A stretch of DNA of 64,000 nucleotides from an uncultured Bacteroides sp. (GTDB taxonomy: Bacteria; Bacteroidota; Bacteroidia; Bacteroidales; UBA932): positions 1 to 64,000 of the forward strand of contig UQQM01000003.1 in assembly GCA_900543205.1 (NCBI GenBank). Reading direction: 5' to 3'. This document shows positions 25,698-38,500 of this stretch, piece by piece. The notes beneath the pieces were generated by a model. The model was not told where the DNA came from, did no database searches, and saw only the letters and a program-made list of their open reading frames with translations. The position numbers were made by a program, and so were the translations under genes. Within the stretch, counting starts at the first letter, position 1, and each line of letters begins with the position of its first letter.

Positions 25698-28523
25698 TCA
25701 GATGGTTATCTTCATTTCGAATCCGAAGAAAATCGGCACACCGAGTTCGCTGTAGGAGCCCGGATTGCGCACCGACTCGTACAGAGGCCTGTTGTTCAGC
25801 AGGTTGTTGACATAGAACGAGGCGGTTAGCCAGTCGCCGATTTCCTTTGATATGTTGAGGTTCAGCAGCAGGAAGGGCCTTGTCATCTCGACGGCCTTCC
25901 TGTATTCGGAAAGCGGAGGGAACATATACGAGAACTCCGGGTCGTCGCGCCACGCAGGGTCGAAGCCGTAGACCTTTCCGTCCTCGTTGGAAATGTATGC
26001 GACGAACATCTCGTCGTTCCCGTACTCGGTCCACCATTTCTCGAACCAGTTGACCTGGGCGGTAAGGCTTATCACGAAGCCTATGCCCGGGATATTGTGC
26101 ACGGCACGGAAAGTGGTGAGAAGGTTCTGCCAGCAGTCCGTCTGCAGATACGGCTCATAGATGCCGATGTTGTACTCCAGCGACGAACCGGCGCCCGCCC
26201 TGGCCGAAAAGCTGTTGCCCTTGTTCGAAGAGCGGCTTTCCGCATACGCCCCGTTCAGGTAGAATGAGGTGCGTATCGCATCGAAGCGGCCCAAGTCCAG
26301 TTCGAATTCCACTCCCCTGCTGCGGTTGACGTTGTTGTTGAGCGGCTTATAATAGCTCACGAAGGTGTTGTATGTGTTGCCGGGCTCCAGCACCGGGTAT
26401 CCGCCCCCGTTTTCCGATACCTGACGGTACTGGGTGAATGTCAGCAGACGCCAGCAGTCAAGGTCGCGCCCGAACATGTAGCCGTTGTCCATGAACTCGT
26501 CGTATGCGGTCACAGAAAGTTTGTAGCGGCCGGCGAGTTTCAGGTCGAAGCCGACCTCGGCCTTGCGGTTCGTCGCTATCTCCAAGTCAGGATTCTCCGT
26601 GTCGAACGACCAGGTCTGCGCCAGCACGAGTTCCTCGTCCGATGCAAGCCCGCTGTTCATGTTGCTGAAGAGCACGGCGTCGTAATAATACCTGTCGGGA
26701 TAGAGATATACGGCAGTGGGGGCCTTGGCGTTGATTCCCCAGCCTCCCCTGACCGAAAGCACGTCGGGGATGACCTCGAAGGAAGCGTTGAGACGGGGTT
26801 CCCATACGCTTTTGCCGTTGACCAGGTCGAAACGCGCACCGGCCGCCACATCCAGCTTGTGGCCGGCGATGTCCCACACGAAGTTGTCCTCCGCGAAGAT
26901 TCCGAACTGGTTGATGAAAGGGATGTCGCTGAATTTTCTGGGACGCATGCTCGGATTTGCAGGATAGAGGCCCGCAGCGTTGACGAGCCCCTCGCCGAGG
27001 TTGCCGTCGGTCTTGAAATCCACTCCAGCGACTATGCCGTTGTCGATGTAGTCCGACAGCTGCGAATAGAAATTGGCGACCACTTTCCCGTAGGCATTGA
27101 GTTCCTTGCCGTATATGTCGTAACGCGAGAAATAGGTGTACGGAGTCACCGTGGCCACGGCATCCTCGTCGCCGGAAGCGAATTCGGTCAGAAGATTTCC
27201 GTAGGTGTCGTAAATCTTTCCTCCGGGAACGTTGCTGACTATGGAATTATATTTCGAGGTCGTGTAGAGCGACATCGCATTGTTCTGGTCCTGCTCCCTG
27301 AACGAGTGCTTGTCCGTATAGCTTGCCGACAGATTCCAGTCGATTGACTTGAGCCAGCCGGCGCTGGAGATGTTCAGGTGCCCGTTCGTGGAGAGCCGTC
27401 CGCCTATATTCGCGGCTCCGGTAACCACGTTGAGTTCTTCAAGGTCGGGATTGTCTCCCTGGGAATCCCTGCTGTAGTTCAGCTCAAGCGAGGTGTTGGT
27501 GCTCAAGGCTCCGAAATTCTTGCTCCAAAGCAGTTTCGCGTTGAATCTCTGATAATTCTCGTATGCAGCCGTAAGTTTCTCGTTGCTGTAGGCGTAGTCT
27601 ACGCTGAAATTGAAGCTTCCTGCCCTTGCGGTCTGGAATCCCTTGCTTGCTGAAAGCTGCCAGATGTTGGGGTTGGTGCGCATCCTTATGATATACGGAG
27701 ACGCTCCCGCCCGGGACTTGACTATGACGGCGCCCGAAGTCATGTCTCCGTACTGTACAGAGGCTATGCCCCGCACGACCTCCACGGATTCGATGTTGTC
27801 GGTGGATATATTGCGTATGTCGACTCCTGTCGCGGGAGAACCGGCTCCTGACGTCCCGTTGTTGGCTGTGCTCAGCGATCCGGGGCCGTAGACCGGCGAA
27901 AGGGTCTGGAGATTGGCATTGTTGGACAGCGGCGCGCCGTCCACGATCACGGCGGTACCGAGACTGTTCATCTCCGATGCGTCCGTGCCGTAGCCCGCAC
28001 CTCTGACATTGAGGGTCTGCACATCGCTGATGCTGGAGTTCGAGACCGCCACGCCGGGGAGCAGCGACATCACGTCGCTGAGCGATGAGGCCTGGAGATG
28101 GTCCATGGCCTGTCTCGAAATCACTGATGCCGTCGCCTTCCCTGCCTCGTCCCTGGTCGCCGTCACCGTGACTTCCTGCATCCTGAAGCTCACGGCGGAA
28201 AGGATGAAGTCCAGCACATAGTCCTTGCCCGGAGTCACTTCGAACCGGCGCGTCTCGGTGGTCATTCCGAAGAACGAGACTTCAAGCGTCACCTCTCCGG
28301 CAGGGATGTTCTCTATCTTGTAGTTTCCCTCGACATCGGTGGTCGTATATATCTTGGACGGCAAGAGACTGATGACGGCAAACTCGACAGGCTTGCCGTC
28401 TTCCGCCGAAATCACCCTGCCCGAGACCGCTCCGCCGGATTCCTGTGCGGCCGACTGCGGGGAATGGCCTGGAGCGGACAGCAGCGCTGCCAAAAACAGT
28501 ATTTTGATCAATCGACTCTTCAT
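25698..28523 (-). CDS. TonB-dependent outer-membrane receptor with carboxypeptidase-like regulatory domain
   Basis: The start is placed at MKSRLIKILFLAALL (28523), which gives a signal peptide and lies 20 bases after a strong promoter; the open frame continues upstream but that part has no coding character. The 941-residue product has an N-terminal CarboxypepD_reg-like domain (about 30-105, GRVISAEDGKPVEFAVISL and EVSFFGMTTETRRF), a plug domain with VVRGIASVQYGDMTSGAVIV, and a 22-strand-type barrel ending in FEMKITI. It imports a ligand using TonB energy. The HmuY-like gene in the same operon hints at heme or another iron-related ligand, but peptides released by the three peptidases are also possible. 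Confidence 0.9.
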   Translation of the reverse strand: MKSRLIKILFLAALLSAPGHSPQSAAQESGGAVSGRVISAEDGKPVEFAVISLLPSKIYTTTDVEGNYKIENIPAGEVTLEVSFFGMTTETRRFEVTPGKDYVLDFILSAVSFRMQEVTVTATRDEAGKATASVISRQAMDHLQASSLSDVMSLLPGVAVSNSSISDVQTLNVRGAGYGTDASEMNSLGTAVIVDGAPLSNNANLQTLSPVYGPGSLSTANNGTSGAGSPATGVDIRNISTDNIESVEVVRGIASVQYGDMTSGAVIVKSRAGASPYIIRMRTNPNIWQLSASKGFQTARAGSFNFSVDYAYSNEKLTAAYENYQRFNAKLLWSKNFGALSTNTSLELNYSRDSQGDNPDLEELNVVTGAANIGGRLSTNGHLNISSAGWLKSIDWNLSASYTDKHSFREQDQNNAMSLYTTSKYNSIVSNVPGGKIYDTYGNLLTEFASGDEDAVATVTPYTYFSRYDIYGKELNAYGKVVANFYSQLSDYIDNGIVAGVDFKTDGNLGEGLVNAAGLYPANPSMRPRKFSDIPFINQFGIFAEDNFVWDIAGHKLDVAAGARFDLVNGKSVWEPRLNASFEVIPDVLSVRGGWGINAKAPTAVYLYPDRYYYDAVLFSNMNSGLASDEELVLAQTWSFDTENPDLEIATNRKAEVGFDLKLAGRYKLSVTAYDEFMDNGYMFGRDLDCWRLLTFTQYRQVSENGGGYPVLEPGNTYNTFVSYYKPLNNNVNRSRGVEFELDLGRFDAIRTSFYLNGAYAESRSSNKGNSFSARAGAGSSLEYNIGIYEPYLQTDCWQNLLTTFRAVHNIPGIGFVISLTAQVNWFEKWWTEYGNDEMFVAYISNEDGKVYGFDPAWRDDPEFSYMFPPLSEYRKAVEMTRPFLLLNLNISKEIGDWLTASFYVNNLLNNRPLYESVRNPGSYSELGVPIFFGFEMKITI

Positions 28524-28542
28524 ATTCTTTGTCTGCAGGCTG

Positions 28543-28574
28543 CAAAGATATGGGAGTCGGCATTCCGAATCAAT
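28543..28574 (-). promoter_or_regulatory. Promoter of the TonB receptor-peptidase operon
   Basis: On the minus strand ATTG (28571-28574), a 20-bp spacer and TATCTTTG (28543-28550), 20 bp before the ATG. The seven genes below it have no other good promoter between them. Confidence 0.7.
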
Positions 28575-28702
28575 CACAATAAATGATGATTCTCGGGATG
28601 GATGGCCGGTGGATTGATGAAAGAATGCATGTGCAGTTCCGTTTGTCAATTCGTCATGTACCGAACCTGCACACAGCAGTCTGCGGCGGTTCCTGCCGCC
28701 GA

Positions 28703-28739
28703 CACACAAAGCGGGGCGGGGAACAAACCCCCGCCCCGC
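28703..28739 (-). terminator. Probable terminator of glnS
   Basis: Perfect 11-bp stem GCGGGGCGGGG/CCCCGCCCCGC with a seven-base loop, but only a weak T-rich tail (TTTGTGTG) on the minus strand. A second small GC hairpin (GGCGG/CCGCC, 28684-28700) follows. Confidence 0.6.
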
Positions 28740-28786
28740 CAGTTGAAATCCGGTGCCGGCGCTGCAGCCTGCAATGGCTCCGCGGC

Positions 28787-30439
<1,653 letters not shown>

Positions 30440-30464
30440 TGTCGTTGCAACTCTTTACGCGTGG

Positions 30465-30472
30465 CAAATTTA
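30465..30472 (-). promoter_or_regulatory. -7 box of glnS
   Basis: TAAATTTG on the minus strand 25 bp before the ATG; an approximate TTTCG lies 22 bp further upstream. Confidence 0.5.
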
Positions 30473-30596
30473 TAAATAATTCGTATATTGCGTACGAAAG
30501 TTCAGTTTTTGAAGTCCTGATTCGAGCGTCGGCCTGCGGAAGCTCCGCCCCCCCCGAATCGGATTTTTATGTAAATTACAAACCACGATTACAGCT

Positions 30597-31493
30597 ATGG
30601 CCGAAGAACTTTTCAGACAGAGACAGCAGGAGAAGATAAGGACAGCGGAAAAGGCGGCTGAAAAGACAGGCGACGGACAGAGATGTCCGTTTTGCGGCAT
30701 GCCGGTGAAGGGAACGGAGGAGTTCTGCCCCCACTGCGGCCGTCCGCTCGCACCCTACTGCACCTTCTGCGGGGCCGAGATGTCCCCCGGAGAAGACAGC
30801 TGCCCCGAATGCGGAATGAGCCGGCATGGCGTCATCTGCCCCCGTTGCGGCACACTGAACGCAAGAGCATACTGCCGCAAGTGCAACGAACCGCTGACCC
30901 CGGCGGCCAGGAAGGAAGTGGAGCGGGCGATGAAGGATCCCGTCTACCTCAAGGCGGCCGAGCTGGCCGTCAAGATGGCCGAACTCCAGCAGCTTATGGA
31001 GGACACCCCCGATGGAGGGCTTACCGACCTGGGCGGAGATGAGGCGGCGGAAGAAAGGCCAGCTGTCAGGGAGCTTCCCCCGGACATCCAGAGGCTCAAG
31101 GAGATGCTCGCGGCGGTGAACTCCGGCAAGGTGCCCTCCGCCAAGACTCCCCCGTCCTCCACTCCCCCGGCGAAGGCGGCGCCCGCGAAAGCCAAGGCCA
31201 GGCGGAAAACGAAAGAGGAGCTCCAGGCCGAATACGCCAAAATGAAGGCCGAGCTCAACTCCACGCTCGAGCACATGGTGCCCCCTGCAGGCTCGACCCC
31301 GCAGGAGCAGCGCAACTACTACTCCGCCCGCAAAATCTCCATTATCCAGAAAGTCAAGAGCACCAATCCCATAGCCTGGGTATGCAACTACTGCGGATGC
31401 TGGCATAACAAGCCCAGCGAATGCTGCGAACCCTGGCATGGAGGGACGTGGATATTCGAAGAGAAAACGATAACAGTGACGAAAGAACTATGA
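30597..31493 (+). CDS. Zinc-ribbon protein, first gene of the phospho-signalling operon
   Basis: The 298-residue cytoplasmic protein opens with a charged helix and then six CxxC pairs (CPFC, CPHC, CTFC, CPEC, CPRC, CRKC; about residues 29-98), enough for three zinc ribbons. A helical stretch, an Ala/Pro/Lys linker, a second helix and a C-terminal Cys/His cluster (CNYCGCWHNK... CCEPWHGG) follow. I recognise no enzyme domain; it is probably a scaffold or nucleic-acid/protein-binding adaptor. Zinc ribbons recur in two other proteins of this operon. The next gene's ATG overlaps its stop by four bases. No convincing promoter is seen in the 157-bp gap to glnS. Confidence 0.8.
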   Translation: MAEELFRQRQQEKIRTAEKAAEKTGDGQRCPFCGMPVKGTEEFCPHCGRPLAPYCTFCGAEMSPGEDSCPECGMSRHGVICPRCGTLNARAYCRKCNEPLTPAARKEVERAMKDPVYLKAAELAVKMAELQQLMEDTPDGGLTDLGGDEAAEERPAVRELPPDIQRLKEMLAAVNSGKVPSAKTPPSSTPPAKAAPAKAKARRKTKEELQAEYAKMKAELNSTLEHMVPPAGSTPQEQRNYYSARKISIIQKVKSTNPIAWVCNYCGCWHNKPSECCEPWHGGTWIFEEKTITVTKEL

Positions 31494-34400
31494 CAGATCC
31501 GAACAAGACCACAGTTTCAGGCGAACCGGCCGACGTCGGCTCCACCCGGGCGGCGGGAAGCACCATAGCCACCGACAGCACGGTGGCCGGCGACAGCACA
31601 GTCGCCGCAGGAAGTACGGTCACCGCCGGTACCACCGTTGCGGCAGGAAGCACAATCGCCGGCGGCAGTACAGTTGCGGCGGGAAGCGCAGCCGCGACAG
31701 GAAGCACCATAGCAGCAGAAAGCACCGTCGCCGCTGATTCAGCCAGGACGGCGGCAGCAGCCCAGGCCACGGCAGTCATGAGCGGCAGCAACGCCGGAAT
31801 GACCGCAGTCGCCAACGCCACCGCAGTGGCACCGGCCGCCGGCAAGGCCGGAGACTCGGCGCACAAGGCCACCTTCGACCTCACCACGAGGAAGGACATC
31901 ACCATAGGGAAGAACACCTACATCATCGACAAGCTCATAGGCAACGGCGGCGAGGCCGAAGTCTACGTGCTCGTCAAGGACGGCAGGAAATATGCGCTCA
32001 AGCTCTACCGGGGAGTGCACCAGTTCAACAAGGACCTCATAGGAAGGCTCGCCAAGCTCCGGGGAAAGGCCGCGATCACCGACATCTACGGCTACGGCAA
32101 CATCAAGATCGGCGGAGAGACGCGCAGCTTCACGCTCATGGAATACTGCGCCGACGGCTCCACCGCGTCCTGGGACTTCAAGGGCAACGGCGACGCAATC
32201 CTGCAGATAGTGACCCTGACGGCCCGCAACCTCAACGAGCTGCACAAGGTGGGCATAATCCACAAGGACACCAAGCCTGACAACCTGCTGTTCACCGACA
32301 AGGGCAGCTGCCTCCTGCTGCTGTCCGACTTCGGAATCTCCGACATACTCGACTCCGACGGCAGCGTGAACACCCCCCAGAGCCGCACCCCCATATATGC
32401 GGGCCCCGAAATCTACACCAAGGCGTCGCTGATAGGCGGCACAGCCTACGCGATAATGACGAAGGCCTACGACTACTATGCCCTCGGCATGACCGCGCTG
32501 GCGCTCTGGAGCGGAGTCGACTCATTCAAGCGCAAGGAGACCGAGCTCGTGAAGCTCAAGAGGGAAGGCAAGATCGAAGTCCCCAAACAGATGCCGGAGC
32601 CGCTCCGCACCATAGTCCGCGGACTGCTGGTGCAGGATCCCGAACAGCGCTGGGGCTTCGACGAGATACAGCGCAAGCTCTCCGGGGAGGACGTGCCCGT
32701 GGGAGAGAGCATAGGCGCCATCCATGTGGTCTTCGACTCCAGCAAGAACAAGATAGCCCGCACCACCGCCGAGCTCGCCAGGTTCATGATGGAAGACCAG
32801 CAGCTCGGAATATCCTACCTCTACAAGGGGCGTGTCTGCGAGTGGCTGCGGAAAACCATGCCGGAAGTCGAAATCAAGATAAACGACATCATCGAGTCCA
32901 AATACCCCAAGGACCAGGTCGCAGGACTCTACGCCGCCGCGCTTCTCCTTGACCCCGAACTGCCATACTATGACCGCAAGGGCAAGACCCACGACACCCT
33001 CATCCCCCTGCTGAACGCCGAGGACAGCTTCAGCAACGACCTCACGAACCCGGCGAACCCGGTCTACATATACCTGAGGCACAGCCAGGGCGAAGCATGG
33101 ACGGACGCCCTGTTGGGCAGGGTCAAGGCCGCAGCCGGAGACCAGTTCGGCTACGCCAGGAGCGTGCTGGTATGGGGCGTACACGACACGGACATCTACC
33201 GCACCTTCTACGGGAAGAAGGAGGCCACCGACCAGAAGTTCACCGAGGTGCAGTGCCACAACCCGATGGACGTGCTGAACTTCTTCTCCGCCTACCGCAC
33301 CCTGTCGGACGACGACAAGAAGTTCGTATGCTCCCTCGGTTTCGCGGAGATGGTCAGGACCTTCGCCCCCGACGACGCCGCCAAGGTCGAGAAAGTAAGG
33401 AGGGACAATGCCTCCGCCGGCTTCCAGACACTGTTCCGCCTGATAATACAGACCCTGAACCCGGCTGCCGACGTCAATCTCTGCGCCGATCCTAAAGACC
33501 CCTGGTACGCGATGACCGGCGCCGGACTGGGCAAGCTGATAAACATGGCCTTCAACGCCTACTACGTGCAGTTCGATGGCGACAGGGACAGGCTCTACAA
33601 GGAGTGGACCTCGTCCGGCAACCCCTACAGGAACATCAGCCAGGCATCGACGGTCGACCTGATAATCATGTCGTTCAAGGGCGACTGGACCGGCTCCTAC
33701 CTGCACAAGTCCTTCCTGACCAAGGGCAACAGGTTCGACGCCCAGGACAAGTGGGCCGTCTACTGCACCTCCTACAAGAGCACGGACAATGTCAAGAAAT
33801 ACGGCCCCTACGATGTTCCCATAGCGATAATGAAGACCATCGCAGGCTTCGGCCACACCCCGGAGTACCGCTTTAAGGAAAGCGGCGAGACCGTCAGGAG
33901 CCTGTCCGACTTCAACAAGCTGCTGGGCTCCAAAGGCCTGAAGGACGAGATAGTCCGCTCCCTCAGGACACGCAGCCTCCATGCCTGGCTTGCAGTGCAG
34001 TACCAGGAGGATCCGCACGCCGACCTGAAGCCCAAATACGCCTACGAGAAGCTTACGCAGCAATATGTGGGCATGCTCGGCAAGTGCGACCCCGACAACA
34101 GGGAGTACAAGCGCTACAGAAGCGCCTACGATTCGGTCAGCACAAAGGGCAAGGGCCAGCCCATACTCGCCCTGGGAGCGGTACAGAACGTATTCGTGGC
34201 CCTCTGCAGCGTGCTGTTCCTGGCTGCGCTCGGAACGCTGGTGGTGAGCATCATCCAGGCTCCATGGCTGGCAGGCTGGGACGCGAAGACCGGCATCTTC
34301 ATCCTGTTCGGGCCCGTGCTCTTCTGCCTTCTGCTCTGCCAGTTCTTCAGCGAGGACAGGGTTCTGGGGTTCTTCAGCTCCATCATCTTCTACGTCATCG

Positions 34401-35554
34401 CGATGATAGTCCTGTATTTCGTCAGCAGATGGTTCATCTGGAGGCTCGTGCCCTATCTGACCCTCGCCGCCACCGGCCTTTTCGCATGGTATTTCCTGAA
34501 GCAGCTCTACCAGGCCAACTACGGGGCTTCGGAACTCAGGGCGATGAAGAACCCGGACTATGAGCAGCTGACCCTCGAACCGCTCCACTTCGCGTTCAAG
34601 AGCTCGGACAGCACCTTCAAGTCATCGTTCGCAAGCAACGAGGACTTCTACAAAGACCAATACAAGGAATCGCTCAAGGACAAGGTCAGACCGGTGATAC
34701 TCGGCTGCATAACCGGATTCATCCTGATAATCAATGCCCTGACCGGCTACGGAATCATGACCGGCAATGACCCGGAGAAAATCGTGGACTCAGCCGCGAC
34801 CAGCCTCGTATCCGGCAAGTCCGGAGGCTCCGGGGAAGCTGACGGCGGGAACGGAGGCGGAGATGCCGGCGATGCGGAACCCGCAGCCGCTTCGGAAAAT
34901 TCCGGCGGAACTTCCGATGACGCCGGAAAGAGCGGCAAGGCCAAAGCGGCAGCCACAACGGCAGCGGCAACAGGAGCTGCAGCAGCGGCCACCGAAAACC
35001 AGGCCGGAGCCACCGAAACTACCGGACAGAGCACAGTGGAAGAAGCCGCTGCGGCACAGGACGAGGTGGAAGATAATGCCGGACAGCCTTCAGAAAGGCC
35101 TGCGGGCATGCCCGCGATGAGCGCTTCGCTTTCGGCTGCCAAGGGAATCACCGTCAGCTGCGACACCCGTCAGGTGATCGACGGCAGCGGCGTGTTCAGC
35201 TTCGAGCTCACCAACGGCAGCGGCTCCGACATGACCCCGTTCATAGTCATCGAAGAGCCTTCGGCCAACATCGTATCCCTGGCGGAAGCCATAGACAACA
35301 ACGGCCGGTCATACTCGGCCGTGGACGGCGAGATGAGCGTCACCATCGACGGAACGACCATGGACGCGGCCCACAGGGATCCTGTGTTCCGCTTCAACCA
35401 GAACCAGACTGTCCGCGGCACGGTGAACATCAAGAATCTCGACAAGGACGCAACCTCCCTCGAGATACGCATCCCGTTCAGGGAATTCAACCCCGACGCC
35501 TATCCCTACCGGAGAGGTTATCTGATAATCAAGAACATACCCGTAAGCCAATGA
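31490..35554 (+). CDS. Membrane Ser/Thr protein kinase with repetitive Ser/Thr tract
   Basis: The start MTDPNKTTVS (31490) is chosen for its four-base overlap with the previous stop. The 1354-residue protein has four parts. Residues about 14-95 are a low-complexity tract repeating G-S-T-[IV]-A about every six residues. Residues about 137-405 are a Hanks-type kinase with the glycine loop IGNGGEAEVY, Lys171 in YALKLY, His258-Lys-Asp260 in place of HRD, and Asp280 in SDFGIS, so it looks active. A large helical region of unknown type follows to about 890, then four to five TM segments (about 890-1010) and one more near 1070-1090. An Ala/Gly-rich linker leads to a C-terminal beta-sandwich (about 1225-1354), probably extracytoplasmic. 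Confidence 0.87.
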   Translation: MTDPNKTTVSGEPADVGSTRAAGSTIATDSTVAGDSTVAAGSTVTAGTTVAAGSTIAGGSTVAAGSAAATGSTIAAESTVAADSARTAAAAQATAVMSGSNAGMTAVANATAVAPAAGKAGDSAHKATFDLTTRKDITIGKNTYIIDKLIGNGGEAEVYVLVKDGRKYALKLYRGVHQFNKDLIGRLAKLRGKAAITDIYGYGNIKIGGETRSFTLMEYCADGSTASWDFKGNGDAILQIVTLTARNLNELHKVGIIHKDTKPDNLLFTDKGSCLLLLSDFGISDILDSDGSVNTPQSRTPIYAGPEIYTKASLIGGTAYAIMTKAYDYYALGMTALALWSGVDSFKRKETELVKLKREGKIEVPKQMPEPLRTIVRGLLVQDPEQRWGFDEIQRKLSGEDVPVGESIGAIHVVFDSSKNKIARTTAELARFMMEDQQLGISYLYKGRVCEWLRKTMPEVEIKINDIIESKYPKDQVAGLYAAALLLDPELPYYDRKGKTHDTLIPLLNAEDSFSNDLTNPANPVYIYLRHSQGEAWTDALLGRVKAAAGDQFGYARSVLVWGVHDTDIYRTFYGKKEATDQKFTEVQCHNPMDVLNFFSAYRTLSDDDKKFVCSLGFAEMVRTFAPDDAAKVEKVRRDNASAGFQTLFRLIIQTLNPAADVNLCADPKDPWYAMTGAGLGKLINMAFNAYYVQFDGDRDRLYKEWTSSGNPYRNISQASTVDLIIMSFKGDWTGSYLHKSFLTKGNRFDAQDKWAVYCTSYKSTDNVKKYGPYDVPIAIMKTIAGFGHTPEYRFKESGETVRSLSDFNKLLGSKGLKDEIVRSLRTRSLHAWLAVQYQEDPHADLKPKYAYEKLTQQYVGMLGKCDPDNREYKRYRSAYDSVSTKGKGQPILALGAVQNVFVALCSVLFLAALGTLVVSIIQAPWLAGWDAKTGIFILFGPVLFCLLLCQFFSEDRVLGFFSSIIFYVIAMIVLYFVSRWFIWRLVPYLTLAATGLFAWYFLKQLYQANYGASELRAMKNPDYEQLTLEPLHFAFKSSDSTFKSSFASNEDFYKDQYKESLKDKVRPVILGCITGFILIINALTGYGIMTGNDPEKIVDSAATSLVSGKSGGSGEADGGNGGGDAGDAEPAAASENSGGTSDDAGKSGKAKAAATTAAATGAAAAATENQAGATETTGQSTVEEAAAAQDEVEDNAGQPSERPAGMPAMSASLSAAKGITVSCDTRQVIDGSGVFSFELTNGSGSDMTPFIVIEEPSANIVSLAEAIDNNGRSYSAVDGEMSVTIDGTTMDAAHRDPVFRFNQNQTVRGTVNIKNLDKDATSLEIRIPFREFNPDAYPYRRGYLIIKNIPVSQ

Positions 35555-38500
35555 GAACATGTCAGAAATGCGGGCAACCCAACCGTAATGAAGCAAGGTA
35601 CTGCAAATGGTGCGGCACCCTGCTGGAAGCCGTGGCGCAGCCTTCGGCCGGCGGAAACTCCGCCCTGCCTGAAGCGGCGGACTTCATCGCCAAGGACAAC
35701 ATCCTGCCCACGTTCAGGAGTTTCGCAGCGCGATGCGAACACGCCTCCGAGTTCATTCAGCTTTCAGGCGGCACCTCGCGGCCTGGACTCGACTGCATAA
35801 TCACCGGAAACGCCGGTACGGGAAAAATCTACCTTGCCGACCAGCTCTGCTCACTGCTCTACCGCTACAAGATCAGCGACGGGCTGAAGCCGAAGCACGT
35901 GGACGCCGCCGACTGGGACGGATTCAACGGCAAGCTGGACGAGAACCTCGCGAAGATAAAGAAGGGAGTCCTGCTCGTCACCAACTGCCAGGACCTTGTC
36001 GGCGACAACAAGAACGCGCTGGACAAGCTCTTCGCCAGGATGCGCAAGGGGACGGACATGCCCGTAGTCATACTCTGCGGACTCGAAGACGGTTTCGGAA
36101 ACTACATACGCTCCAACAAGCATGTATCTTCGCTGTTCGAGTTCAGCTTCGGGCTGCTCCCGTTCAACGACGCGCATCTCACGAGCCTCTGCTCTTCCAT
36201 AATCACCGGGAAGTTCAGGACCTCCATATCCCCCGAGGCGCAGAAGAAGCTCGGACTGGTGTTCAAGAAGAAATTCCGCGACGGACTGTCAGGCGAGAAC
36301 GGAAAGCTCTCATGCAGGCTTGCCGAAGCCTACACGCTCAACAAGATAGAGCGCTGCGGGAAGAACGGGCCGCTCGAAGAGGCCGACATCCCCGACGAGC
36401 CTTTCAAGGAGCTCACGGAGGAGGAGATTTTCGAGAAGCTCGACTCCTTCGTAGGTCTAAAGGAGGTCAAGGACGAAATCCACTCAATCATAAACGGAAT
36501 CAAGAGGGAGAAGCGCGAGAATCCCGACGCCAAGGTCAAGCTCAAATCGCATTTCGTGTTCCTCGGCAATCCCGGCACCGGAAAGACCACCATAGCCAGG
36601 CTCTTCGCGGAAATACTCAACAGCCTCCAGGTGCTGCCCTGCGGCCATCTCGTGGAGGTGACCCGCAAGGACCTCGTCTCCCAGTACGTGGGCGACACTG
36701 CCCAGAAGACGGAGCAGGTGATAAACCGGGCCATGGGAGGAATACTCTTCATCGACGAGGCGTATTCGCTCAAGCAGAGCGACGACGACAAGTTCGGGCA
36801 GGAGGCCATCGACACCCTGCTCCCCTTCCTTGAGAACCGGGTCGGGGACTTCATCTGCATCATCGCCGGCTACACCCGCGAGATGACCACTTTCCTGCGC
36901 TCTAACTCAGGACTCGACTCCCGCTTCAAGCGCAAGATAGACTTCAAGGACTACAACGGCAAGGAGCTCAAGACCATCTTCATGAACATGGTAGAGAAAA
37001 ACAAGTTGAGCCTCGACGAAGAGTCCGAATCGAAGATAGACAAGTACTTCGAGCGCATGTACCTCTCGCGCACCGACACCTTCGGCAACGCCAGGGCCGT
37101 GCGCAACGTGTTCGACGCCTGCATATCCAGACAGAACAGCAGGATAGTGGACCTCGCCGGCGACGAGTACCGGAAGCAGAAGAACCTCATCATCTGGAAG
37201 GATATAGTCGGTGACGAGGAGAGCGAGGACATCAGCGTGGACCAGGTCATGAAGGAGCTCGACCAGTTCGTGGGCATGGCCTCGGTCAAGGCGGCCATAA
37301 AGAATCTCGCCGAGGAGATGCGCTTCCAGCGCAGAAGGATGGAATTCGGCGGAAAGGCATCCATACGTCCCGTGAACATAATCCTGACAGGCAATCCGGG
37401 CACCGGTAAGACCACGGTGGCCAGGGTGCTCGGCAAATTGTTCAAAGCCATGGGCATCTGCTCCACCGACAGGGTCATCGAGAAGAGCCGCAAGGACATA
37501 GTGGGACGCTACGCCAACGAGTCCGACAAGGAGATGGACAAGGCCGTGAACGAGGCCATGGGCGGAGTGCTCTTCCTCGACGAGGCCTATACCCTGGCTC
37601 CGTTCGACGACATGGGCCACTGCAATGACAGCGAGGGGCTCAAGGCTCTGGAACGACTGATGACAAGGATGGAGAACGACAGGGGCAAGTTCGTGCTGGT
37701 ATGCGCAGGCTACAAGGACGAAATGGGCAATCTGATGAAGGCCAACCCCGGTTTCCAGAGCCGCTTCACCCACAACATCAACATAGACGACTACAGTCCC
37801 GAAGAACTCACGGAAATCTTCAGGCGCAACTGCGAGGGCCAGGGCTACAAGCTGGCCGACGGCGTGCTCGAGAAGGCTTTGAGCGCATTCCGCAAGATTG
37901 TAGCGGAGAAGTCCGGAAAATCCTTCGGCAACGCAAGGGAGGCCCGCAACATGCTTGACGAGTGCCTAGGAAAGCTCGGCACCAGGGTGAACGCCCTGCC
38001 CGACTCCGAAATCACCCGCGACAGTTTCTTCACCATACTGCCCGAAGACATACCCTACGAGGAGCCGAAGGTGGTCAGCGAGGAGGAATGCATGGCCGAA
38101 CTCAACTCCCTGATCGGACTCGACGGCGTCAAGGAGGAGATACGCCTGATGATAGAGGAGCTCAGGCAGCAGAAGCTCGAGGCCGAAATCAACGGCACCG
38201 ATTTCAAGGGCGTCAAGGGTGACCACTATCTCTTCCTCGGCAACCCCGGCACAGGAAAGACCACCGTGGCCAGGCTCATGGGCAACATGCTCCATTCGCT
38301 CGGAGTGCTGCCCAGGCCCGACGTAATCGAGGTTTCGCGCAGCGACCTTGTCGCCGGCTACAGCGGCCAGACCGCCCCCAAGACACGAGAGGTCGTGAAC
38401 AAGGCCATGGGAGCGATACTCTTCATCGACGAGGCCTACTCCCTGATTCAGGGGCCGCACGACAATTTCGGCACCGAGTGCGTGAGCGAGCTGCTCAAGC

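Noticed and set aside
31520..31780. CRISPR-like or tandem DNA repeat in the kinase gene
   Set aside because: The periodicity is at the protein level (G-S-T-[IV]-A); the DNA units differ in codons and there are no spacers.
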